Positions 6,983-14,158 of a DNA stretch of 27,332 nt are shown one piece after another. The notes below the pieces were generated by a model. That model was not told the origin of the DNA and ran no database searches. It worked only from the letters and a program-made list of their open reading frames with translations. Location of the stretch: the NCBI GenBank assembly GCA_009778415.1, contig WRJV01000340.1, forward strand, positions 1 to 27,332, written 5' to 3'. Numbering within the stretch: position 1 is the first letter of the stretch; every line of letters begins with the position of its first letter. Position numbers and translations under genes: made by a program. This stretch comes from Clostridiales bacterium. Lineage in GTDB: Bacteria; Bacillota; Clostridia; Peptostreptococcales; Anaerovoracaceae.

Positions 6983-8921
6983 GAAAAACAAACAGCTCAA
7001 GGAGCAGCAAAGGCGCATGCAAGCCGGCAGAAGGCGGGGCGGCGGCCCGGCCGGCGCACTGGCCAGGCCGGCGGAAAAGGTCAAGGATTTTAAAGGGACT
7101 GTTAAACGGCTGGTCAGGTACTTGGCTCCGCAAAGGGCGAAGTTCGTCACGGTGGCGGGCCTTGCCGTGGCCAGCACCACCTTTTCCATAATCGGCCCCA
7201 AGGTCATGGGGTTTGCGACGACGAAGATCGGCGACGGCCTGCTTGCCAAAGTTTCATGGTATTTGGCGATCCAGCAAGCCGCGTCCCACAACTATCCGGC
7301 AAGCTACATAGCCAAGCTGCAGAACCAGCCGATACCGTCTTTTGATTTTGGCTACATAGGCAGGATACTGATCTTGCTTGCGGTGCTGTACGCGCTGAGC
7401 GCATTGTTCAGTTATTTGATGGCTTACCTGATGGCCACGGTCTCGCAGACGACAGTCTACACCATGCGAAACGACGTGAAAGAAAAGCTGAACCACCTGC
7501 CCCTGAAATTCTACGACACGCACATGTACGGCGACATCCTGTCCAGGGTGACGAACGACATGGACACCATCGCCCATACGCTCCAGCAAAGCCTGACGCA
7601 GCTGATTACCTCGGCGGTGACGCTGCTGGGCATATTCATCATGATGATGTCGATAAGCCCGCTGATGACGCTGATCGCGCTGGTGGCGCTCCCGCTTTCC
7701 GGGCTGATCACGATGCTTATAGCGAAACAGTCCCAGAAGTTCTTTGCGGGGCAGCAAAAGTACATAGGGCTTGTCAGCGGCCATGTGGAAGAAATGTACA
7801 CAGGCCACAAGATAGTCAAGCTGTTCGGCAAGGAAAAAGACTCGATCGAAGAGTTCAACATGATAAACGACAAGCTGTACGAAGCCGGCTGGAAAGCGCA
7901 GTTCATGTCCGGGCTGATCATGCCGGCGCTGAATTTCGTCAACAACATGGGGTATGTGGCAGTGTGCGTGTTCGGAGGGTTCATGGTTGCCAAAAGGCTC
8001 ATCTCGATTGGGGACATTCAGGCTTTCATCCAGTACATGCGCACGTTCACCCAGCCGATAGTCCAAACTGCGAACATAGTGAACATAATACAGTCGACTG
8101 TGGCTGCGGCAGAGCGCGTGTTTGAAATACTGGATGAGGCAGAAGAGGCGCCGGACTCCGAAAACGCGGTGCTGCTTGAAAAAACCGACGGCGAGGTCGG
8201 TTTTGAGCACGTGCATTTCGGGTACTCCGACGACAAAATACTGATGGAAGACATAAACATCGACGTCAAGCCGGGCCAGACGATTGCAGTAGTGGGGCCG
8301 ACAGGGGCAGGGAAAACCACGCTGGTCAACCTGCTGATGCGCTTCTATGAGCTTCAAGGGGGCAGGATAACCATAGACGGCGTAAAGACCACCGACATGA
8401 AACGCGAGAACGTCCGCGGCATGTTCGGCATGGTGCTCCAGGATGCATGGCTCTTCAAGGGCAGCATCAGGGACAACATAGCGTACAGCAGGCTCGACGC
8501 GACCGACGAAGAGATATACAGCGCGGCAAAGGCGGCAAAAGCAGACAGGTTCATCAGGACGCTGCCCGCTGGGTACGGCACGGTGCTGAACGAAGAGGCT
8601 TCAAACATTTCGCAGGGCCAGAAGCAGCTGCTGACGATAGCCAGGGCGATACTCGCAGACCCTGCAGTGCTTATACTGGACGAAGCTACGAGCAACGTGG
8701 ACACCAGGACGGAGCAGCTCATTCAGAAAGCGATGAGCAATATGATGAAAGGCAGGACAAGCTTCGTCATAGCGCACAGGCTTTCCACGATAAAAAATGC
8801 CGACATGATACTGGTCATGAACCACGGCACCATCATTGAAAAGGGTACGCACGAAGAGCTCCTCGCCCAAGGAGGGTTTTACTCAGACCTTTACAACAGC
8901 CAGTTTTCAGCAAGGCAGTAA
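6975..8921 (+). CDS. Heterodimeric ABC exporter, half-transporter with canonical Walker B Glu and switch His
   Basis: The 648-residue protein has a basic N-terminal extension (RRMQAGRRRGGG), an exporter membrane domain and a nucleotide-binding domain. Walker A is GPTGAGKTT (441-449), Walker B is LILDE with Asp569 and catalytic Glu570, and the switch His is 601 (IAHRL). The signature reads ISQGQ (545-549) rather than LSGGQ, matching the partner whose signature helps build the weak site. I chose GTG at 6975, 9 nt after GGAGG at 6961-6965; a TTG at 6969 in the same frame would be too close. The start overlaps the previous gene by 8 nt, consistent with translational coupling and 1:1 production of the two halves. 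Confidence 0.92.
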   Translation: MDEKNKQLKEQQRRMQAGRRRGGGPAGALARPAEKVKDFKGTVKRLVRYLAPQRAKFVTVAGLAVASTTFSIIGPKVMGFATTKIGDGLLAKVSWYLAIQQAASHNYPASYIAKLQNQPIPSFDFGYIGRILILLAVLYALSALFSYLMAYLMATVSQTTVYTMRNDVKEKLNHLPLKFYDTHMYGDILSRVTNDMDTIAHTLQQSLTQLITSAVTLLGIFIMMMSISPLMTLIALVALPLSGLITMLIAKQSQKFFAGQQKYIGLVSGHVEEMYTGHKIVKLFGKEKDSIEEFNMINDKLYEAGWKAQFMSGLIMPALNFVNNMGYVAVCVFGGFMVAKRLISIGDIQAFIQYMRTFTQPIVQTANIVNIIQSTVAAAERVFEILDEAEEAPDSENAVLLEKTDGEVGFEHVHFGYSDDKILMEDINIDVKPGQTIAVVGPTGAGKTTLVNLLMRFYELQGGRITIDGVKTTDMKRENVRGMFGMVLQDAWLFKGSIRDNIAYSRLDATDEEIYSAAKAAKADRFIRTLPAGYGTVLNEEASNISQGQKQLLTIARAILADPAVLILDEATSNVDTRTEQLIQKAMSNMMKGRTSFVIAHRLSTIKNADMILVMNHGTIIEKGTHEELLAQGGFYSDLYNSQFSARQ

Positions 8922-8949
8922 ACCAACCAAAGAAACAGCGAAGAACAGC

Positions 8950-9007
8950 GAACAGCCTGCCAACGCGGCAGGCTGTTCGTGTTCCGTGCAAAAGCGGAAG
9001 CGCTTTT
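8950..9007. terminator. Bidirectional terminator region between convergent ABC and C69 genes
   Basis: A perfect 12 bp stem GAACAGCCTGCC (8950-8961) / GGCAGGCTGTTC (8967-8978) with a 5 nt loop lies 28 nt after the ABC stop, but no U-tract follows it directly. A second hairpin, AAAAGCG (8990-8996) / CGCTTTT (9001-9007), is followed on the plus strand by ATTTTG and has a T-run on the minus strand. Together they separate the two converging transcription units. The second stem overlaps the stop codon of the C69 gene. Confidence 0.65.
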
Positions 9008-11393
9008 ATTTTGTGTAGTGGATGAACAGATCCAGCAAGTCCAGCATGTCGATGAGGCCGTCATCGTTCACGTCGCACATGCTTGCGGTGACTCCGTTGC
9101 CCCATATGTCGTTCACTTTGACCAAGGTGCCCCAATCATCAGAATTGGCTCCAAAGCCGCAGTACAGCAGCATGATGCCCAGGTCGAGGGCGTCCACTGT
9201 GCCGTCCCTGTTCAGGTCGTACTTCGACCTTGCTATCACTGTGGTGGCCGTGCCGTTTTCGATAACAGGTATAAGGTACCTGGTCGTGTCACCGTATAGC
9301 CCTACGACCTTTGCTGCCGTTATCGTCATGGCCGCGTTGCCAAAGGTTTTCGGCGTATAGACGAACGCGGCGATGTCAACAGGCGCCTCTGAAGTCAGCC
9401 CGGTGGTGGTTCCCGACGGAAGCGCCAGCGTCACCGTGCCCTTCCAGAGGCCGTCGCCGGCGTAGGTCCACAGTATGCTGTTCATAGGCTCGAAACCGTT
9501 GAGGCCTTCAAGGTCTTTGCCCGCCAGCATGCTGCCGTCGATGGTGAATTCCAGCTCTACTGCCAGCACGTCTGTTGCGTTTGAAACAGAAACGGTGTAG
9601 CAGGTGTCCCCACTGATGTAGTTCACTGGGTCAGCGTCCAGGTTCAGGAAGACCAGGTTGTCGGGCGCGTAAGCCGCTACTGCGCTGAACGAAGGAACGA
9701 AATTGCCGACTGCGCCGGCAGCGACGAACGCCCTCAGCTCGGTAATCAGCTGAACGGCGTACTCATAAGTGTCCGCCTGCAGCTTCACTGACAGTTCGGT
9801 GGCTGCCTGCTCGGCAGCTGCCCTGCCTTCTTCTCTCAGTATTTTCGCTAGGTACGCGTCGACTTTGGGCTGCTGCTCGATGATTGATTTCTGGTAGACT
9901 GCCCAGAAATCCCTCACTCCGTAGCCGTACTTGATCTTGTTGGCTGTGGTCACGGTCGTGTTCGACGCGGTCACGGTGCCTCTGGTCGAGAGGTTGTGGA
10001 GCGCCCTGAAGATGTGCCAGTAGTTGTTGTTGTATATGTCTGCTTGGTCGAAGCTCTGATGGTCGCGGAAATAGTACTTGTCGTAAAGGTCGGTCACCAG
10101 ATTGCCCAGGATTGGCATGTACACGCTGAACTCGGCGGGCCCCATGGCTATCCATTCGATGGACGCCAGTTCGGGGGGCAGCCAGGGGCGAACTTCCACG
10201 ATGTGGGCTTCCTGGGTGTTTTCGTTACCTATTGACTGGCCGTTGGAAGTCCCGGCCGCTGCCCATGCGGTGCCTTGACCGGTGTCTGCAAGCATCCTCA
10301 TTGCTTCGTACAAACTGTACTTGTAGTTTTCGCGCGGCTTCACGAAGTAGTCCAGAGGGTAAGACGCCACTGGGAACAGCGCGTTTACCTGCGCCTGCGT
10401 AGTCAGGCCATAGAGGTAGCCGTACCCGTTCCGCAGACGGGCGTTGGTCGTGTGGTTCGGCGAGTTCGTGACGTACGACTCGGAGACTTTGATCCTAGTG
10501 GGGTTTGCCGGGTCGGGGTCTTGCGGGTCTCCCACAAACGTGCCTGCCAGCCTGGCCACGGATATCAAGCCAGGCGATGCGATGACGTTCTCGGTGTCAG
10601 TAACATCGAGGTAACCGTTGTAACCGCCGTAACCGTTGAAGCCGACGTTGGCTGTCATGTTGGGCGAGAGCCCGACCATGTCAGGCGGGCATTTTACGCC
10701 CACGTACTGGTGGCCCGACAGGGTCTGGAAGTACCAGACTTCGTTGGGATCGCTGATCATGGTGCCTTCCATGCCGTTTATGCCTTTCACGTCGCACACC
10801 CCGGCAAGGATTTCGACGCCTTCCCTCGCGGTTTCAGCTTTCATCAGCACCAGCGTTGGGGTGTCGTATTCGTCAAGGCCGCCCCTTACTGTCGCGTCCC
10901 GGCCTCCGGAGTTGCTGGTGATCTGCGACCTGGGGCTGTTGAGCGTAACCGTGCCTGTGACGGCGACTCCCTTTTCGTTCATGCCTATCTCGCCGTAGGG
11001 CTCCTTGTACCTCGCCTCCGACACGTTGTCGTTGTACCTGGAGTCTGGGCAGATGGTGTAGCGCAGCGTCTTTTCAGGGTAGGTCCAGGTGAAATAGCTG
11101 ACATTGCTGGAGTTCGTCTCTGCACCGTAAAACACGGTACCCGGCGCATAGGTTGCAGCCGGCTTGACGAACATGACCTTCCTCCAAGAGTAGCTGTAGT
11201 CCTCCGTGCGCCCATAGAAGTAGGCACCGCTGTCCGTAGTGTCCTTGCCGAAGTAGACGGACGTACACCTGCCTTCGTCATCGTAGGCAACGTCTGTGTC
11301 GTCGCTGGCAAACACCCACATGTTCATCGGAACAAGCAGGGCCAGCACCAGGGCGAACGAAACCGCCAACTTGAATAGTTTGTTGTTACTCAT
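9006..11393 (-). CDS. Secreted C69-family dipeptidase with cohesin-like module and dockerin (third gene of the C69 set)
   Basis: The 795-residue protein starts at the ATG with GGAGGT six bases upstream; a longer reading frame upstream has no ribosome site. Signal peptide 1-29 (ending VFA), then a short segment before Cys43, which opens the peptidase C69 (Ntn-hydrolase) domain: CTSVYFGKDTTDSGAYFYGRTEDY. In this family a Cys exposed at the N-terminus is the nucleophile, so residues 30-42 look like a propeptide removed on maturation (inference). The family motifs GRTEDY and GMNEKGV are present. The catalytic domain extends to about 520, followed by a helical stretch, a cohesin-like module (about 578-720) and a dockerin (722-795). 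It should cleave dipeptides outside the cell. It is a close paralogue of the gene at 14159-16489. No promoter is evident just upstream, so it probably depends on read-through. Confidence 0.85.
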   Translation of the reverse strand: MSNNKLFKLAVSFALVLALLVPMNMWVFASDDTDVAYDDEGRCTSVYFGKDTTDSGAYFYGRTEDYSYSWRKVMFVKPAATYAPGTVFYGAETNSSNVSYFTWTYPEKTLRYTICPDSRYNDNVSEARYKEPYGEIGMNEKGVAVTGTVTLNSPRSQITSNSGGRDATVRGGLDEYDTPTLVLMKAETAREGVEILAGVCDVKGINGMEGTMISDPNEVWYFQTLSGHQYVGVKCPPDMVGLSPNMTANVGFNGYGGYNGYLDVTDTENVIASPGLISVARLAGTFVGDPQDPDPANPTRIKVSESYVTNSPNHTTNARLRNGYGYLYGLTTQAQVNALFPVASYPLDYFVKPRENYKYSLYEAMRMLADTGQGTAWAAAGTSNGQSIGNENTQEAHIVEVRPWLPPELASIEWIAMGPAEFSVYMPILGNLVTDLYDKYYFRDHQSFDQADIYNNNYWHIFRALHNLSTRGTVTASNTTVTTANKIKYGYGVRDFWAVYQKSIIEQQPKVDAYLAKILREEGRAAAEQAATELSVKLQADTYEYAVQLITELRAFVAAGAVGNFVPSFSAVAAYAPDNLVFLNLDADPVNYISGDTCYTVSVSNATDVLAVELEFTIDGSMLAGKDLEGLNGFEPMNSILWTYAGDGLWKGTVTLALPSGTTTGLTSEAPVDIAAFVYTPKTFGNAAMTITAAKVVGLYGDTTRYLIPVIENGTATTVIARSKYDLNRDGTVDALDLGIMLLYCGFGANSDDWGTLVKVNDIWGNGVTASMCDVNDDGLIDMLDLLDLFIHYTK

Positions 11394-11432
11394 TTCTTTA
11401 CCTCCAATAATTTCTCTTGCATTTTTGAGGCA

Positions 11433-11465
11433 GAGCCGGGGGAAAAAGCGCCTTTCCCCCGGCTC
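11433..11465. other. Strong hairpin between two C69 genes
   Basis: Arms 11433-11445 (GAGCCGGGGGAAA) and 11453-11465 are perfect 13 bp complements with a 7 nt loop. It lies in the 104 bp gap between the middle and last C69 genes. The minus strand has no clear U-run after it, so it may be a partial terminator or an mRNA-stabilising 3' end rather than a full stop. Confidence 0.6.
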
Positions 11466-11470
11466 CATGT

Positions 11471-11498
11471 GCAGATGCGGTTTTTGCGCAGCATCTGC
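11471..11498. other. Second intergenic hairpin (GCAGATGC/GCATCTGC)
   Basis: Arms 11471-11478 and 11491-11498 are perfect 8 bp complements with a 12 nt loop. The stem begins at the stop codon of the middle C69 gene and precedes the stronger hairpin in the direction of transcription. Confidence 0.5.
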
Positions 11499-13996
11499 TA
11501 TTTAGTGTAGTGTATGAACAGGTCTAGCAGGTCCAGCATGTCGATGATGCCGTCATCATTCACGTCGCACATGCTGGCAGTGACTCCGTTGCCCCATATG
11601 TCGTTCACTTTGACCAAGGTGCCCCAATCATCAGAATTGGCTCCAAAGCCGCAGTACAGGAGCATGATGCCCAGGTCTAGGGCGTCCACTATGCCGTCCC
11701 GGTTCAGGTCGTACTTCGATTTGGCTATCACTGTTGTTGCTGTGCCGTTTTCAATCACCGTCGCTAGGTACCTGGTCGTGTCGCCGTAGAGCCCGACGGC
11801 ATTGGCTGTCGTTATTGTCATGGCCGCGTTGCCGTAAGCCCTTGGGAAATACGCGAACGTCGCAATGTCCACCGGGTCTTCCGAAGTCAGGCCTGTCGTG
11901 CTTTCTGACGGAAGCGCCAGCGTAACGGCGCCCTTCCAGAGGCCGTCGCCGGCGTAGGACCACAGGATGCCGTTCATCGGCTCAAAGCCGTTTAGGCCTT
12001 CAACGCCCTTGCCGGACAGCATGCTGCCCTCCACGTTGAATTCCAGTTCTACTGCCAGCAAGTCTTTCGCATTCAAAACCGACACGGTGTAGCAGGCGTC
12101 GCCACTGATGTAGCTGACTACAGGAGCGCTGAGCGCAATGCCCACCTCGGGCAGCTGAACGGCGTAAAGGGTCGTGTCGCTGGTGATTTCAAACGTGTCG
12201 CCGGCTTCGTAAACCACGGTTTTTGCTTGAGGATCGGTGTCCCAGCCGAGGAGGCAATAGCCGGTGTTGTCCGCGCCGGCCACTGTAGCGGTGTAGCCGG
12301 CAGCGTAGTTCTTGACTGGCCCAACCAGGGTGTCGGCACCTACATAAGTCAGTTTGCAGGTGTCAGCGGCACGTAGGTACTTCACCATTTCAAGGGCCAG
12401 CGCGTGAGTCTTTTCCGCCATGCCCGCGAAATTCGCCGACGCAACTGCCTTTGTGGCTGCACTGCTTAGGTTCATAGCGGGAAGCTGAGCGTTCAGGCCG
12501 TCGAAGTCAGCGTAAATGCCATTCTGCAGGTAGGTGAACTGGCCCAGCACGTACTGAAGCTTGTCTGCGGTGACGACGGGGCCGCCGGAGTAAGTCGAGT
12601 ACAGGATATAGTTGCTCAGCGCGTCAAACACCCAGAAATAGTTCTGCTCCCAGTTTTGCGGCTGCACTACGTAGTTGCCGGTGGCCGACGTGCGGTAGTA
12701 CATGTTGGGCGGGGTGGCGCCGGCCAGCATTGTGGCCAGGTTTGCCGCCGTGACGTTCTTCGCCGCCTGGCCCACTGGATGCCCGTAGCCTTCGTACAGG
12801 GAATCAGTCAGCAGCGGGTAGAAGGGGATGAACACGTTGTAGGCGCCGTGGCCCATCTGGACCCACGCCACTGTGCTGAGCTCAAAGGGCCTGCCGTCCT
12901 TGTAGAGCTGGAAGAACGCCGTGTCCGTGTTGCTTGTGTTGGCGATGCCGGAGACCTTGAAGTAGTTGGCGATGTCGTCAGGCCCCAGCAGGCGGTCCGC
13001 TTGGATATTGGTGTGCAGCGGGACCATGTTGTCGTCCTTGTCCACATTGGTGATGTAGTACAGGGTATTGTCGTTTGCAAGGATGCTTTCCGTGTAGCTG
13101 TAGCCGCTGTTGATGAAGTTGAGGCCGTTTGACAGCCTGTTGCTGCTGGCTGTCGCGGTCGACGAGGCGTAGGTGGCGCGCCACTCGATGATGTTTTTCT
13201 CCAAATCGCCCTTGAACATGCCGGACCGCACCGCGATGTCCATTATTCCGGCAGATGCGATGACGTCCGGGTCGTCCAGGCAGACCCTGCCGATCATGGT
13301 CATGTTGGGTTCAAGGAACATCAGGCCGTCGTTGCACTTGATCGCTATGTACTGGTGGCCGGTGCAGTTCTCGATGTACCAGGTCTCGTACTGGTCGCTG
13401 ACGAACAGTCCGTTCGTCCCGTAGCACCCGTACTTGTCGTAAATGAACATCAGCAGGTCGATGCCCTCCCGGGCGGTTTTTGCTTCGCTGAGGATTACGG
13501 TGGGGATGTCAGTCTCCTCGATGCCGACTATGCCGGCGACTTTCGTCCTGACGCGGGGGTCAAGGGCCTGAACGGCAGAGTTGCCACTTGTCGTTTCCGT
13601 CGCGCTGACGGTTACGCCAAATTCATTGGTGCCGTGCTCCGTGTAGGAAGGGTGCCCCGGCAGGTGGCATTCCGGGCACAGCCCGTCAAATTCATTGTCT
13701 GCCTTAAATGCCCACCACGCGTAGCTGTCGTGGGTCCACGTCCACTCAAACGAGCCGTAGGACGCGCAGCCTGTGTACAGGGTGTTTGCCTTGTACTCGC
13801 CGGCCGGGCTGAGGTACATCAGTTTGGCCAAGCTGTTGGTGTAGTCCTCACTGCGGGCGACGAACGGGGCCCCGTCCTGCGTGAAATGGCCGCCGACGAA
13901 AATCGTGGAGCAGGCGATCGCGCTGACTTGCGACGCCGCGATCATCATTATCGCAACAAATACAACCAGTATTTTTCTCGTAAATGTTTTTTTCAT
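11498..13996 (-). CDS. Secreted C69-family dipeptidase with Flg_new-like repeat, cohesin-like module and dockerin
   Basis: The 832-residue protein starts at ATG 13996 with GGAG eight bases upstream; an in-frame ATG six codons earlier overlaps that site. The signal peptide ends ...VSAIA and Cys29 follows at once (CSTIFVGGHFTQDG...ARSEDY), so signal peptidase alone could expose the catalytic Cys, unlike in the two paralogues. The family motif GTNEFGV is present, and a CPECHLPGH segment at about 100 gives it extra cysteines and histidines not seen in its neighbours. After the C69 domain comes a small InlB/Flg_new-like beta repeat (about 565-625: GYCLLGWDTDPQAKTVVYEAGD then DTTLYAVQ), then a cohesin-like module and a dockerin. 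It is more diverged from the other two C69 proteins than they are from each other. Confidence 0.84.
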   Translation of the reverse strand: MKKTFTRKILVVFVAIMMIAASQVSAIACSTIFVGGHFTQDGAPFVARSEDYTNSLAKLMYLSPAGEYKANTLYTGCASYGSFEWTWTHDSYAWWAFKADNEFDGLCPECHLPGHPSYTEHGTNEFGVTVSATETTSGNSAVQALDPRVRTKVAGIVGIEETDIPTVILSEAKTAREGIDLLMFIYDKYGCYGTNGLFVSDQYETWYIENCTGHQYIAIKCNDGLMFLEPNMTMIGRVCLDDPDVIASAGIMDIAVRSGMFKGDLEKNIIEWRATYASSTATASSNRLSNGLNFINSGYSYTESILANDNTLYYITNVDKDDNMVPLHTNIQADRLLGPDDIANYFKVSGIANTSNTDTAFFQLYKDGRPFELSTVAWVQMGHGAYNVFIPFYPLLTDSLYEGYGHPVGQAAKNVTAANLATMLAGATPPNMYYRTSATGNYVVQPQNWEQNYFWVFDALSNYILYSTYSGGPVVTADKLQYVLGQFTYLQNGIYADFDGLNAQLPAMNLSSAATKAVASANFAGMAEKTHALALEMVKYLRAADTCKLTYVGADTLVGPVKNYAAGYTATVAGADNTGYCLLGWDTDPQAKTVVYEAGDTFEITSDTTLYAVQLPEVGIALSAPVVSYISGDACYTVSVLNAKDLLAVELEFNVEGSMLSGKGVEGLNGFEPMNGILWSYAGDGLWKGAVTLALPSESTTGLTSEDPVDIATFAYFPRAYGNAAMTITTANAVGLYGDTTRYLATVIENGTATTVIAKSKYDLNRDGIVDALDLGIMLLYCGFGANSDDWGTLVKVNDIWGNGVTASMCDVNDDGIIDMLDLLDLFIHYTK

Positions 13997-14093
13997 CTTT
14001 GTTTCTCCGTCCAATATATTTACAGTGTTTTTTACAAGAATACTGCATGGAAACTTGTTGACTCGTGTTAATGGGAAAAGGGCCGGTTGAGGC

Positions 14094-14123
14094 TCAAGAG
14101 CTGTCCATTTTCAAACGTTTCAT
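14094..14123 (-). CDS. Nine-codon mini-ORF with strong ribosome binding site (leader peptide or gene remnant)
   Basis: In the gap between two C69 genes the minus strand reads AAAGGAGGT, seven bases, then ATG and the peptide MKRLKMDSS followed by TGA. The ribosome site is as good as those of the large genes. It lies about 100 nt before the next dipeptidase start. It may be a leader peptide, the start of a deleted gene, or chance. Confidence 0.3.
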   Translation of the reverse strand: MKRLKMDSS

Positions 14124-14158
14124 GTTCGCACCTCCTTTGCAAAAGCGAGTGGCATTTG

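Noticed and set aside
10275..11378. Long open frame on the plus strand opposite a C69 gene
   Set aside because: It is a mirror of the GC-rich coding frame on the other strand, with no ribosome site and no recognisable domain. The same holds for the frame at 7254-8357 opposite the ABC gene and for 26465-27199 opposite serC and apgM.
13900..13996. Lipoprotein signal in the middle C69 protein (VSAIAC)
   Set aside because: The residues before Cys29 do not fit a lipobox well, and the same Cys aligns with the C69 nucleophile, so lipidation would block activity.
13997..14158. Separate promoter for the middle C69 gene
   Set aside because: A TATATT box is present, but no acceptable -35 box lies at 16-18 bp, so read-through from the upstream gene is the simpler view.
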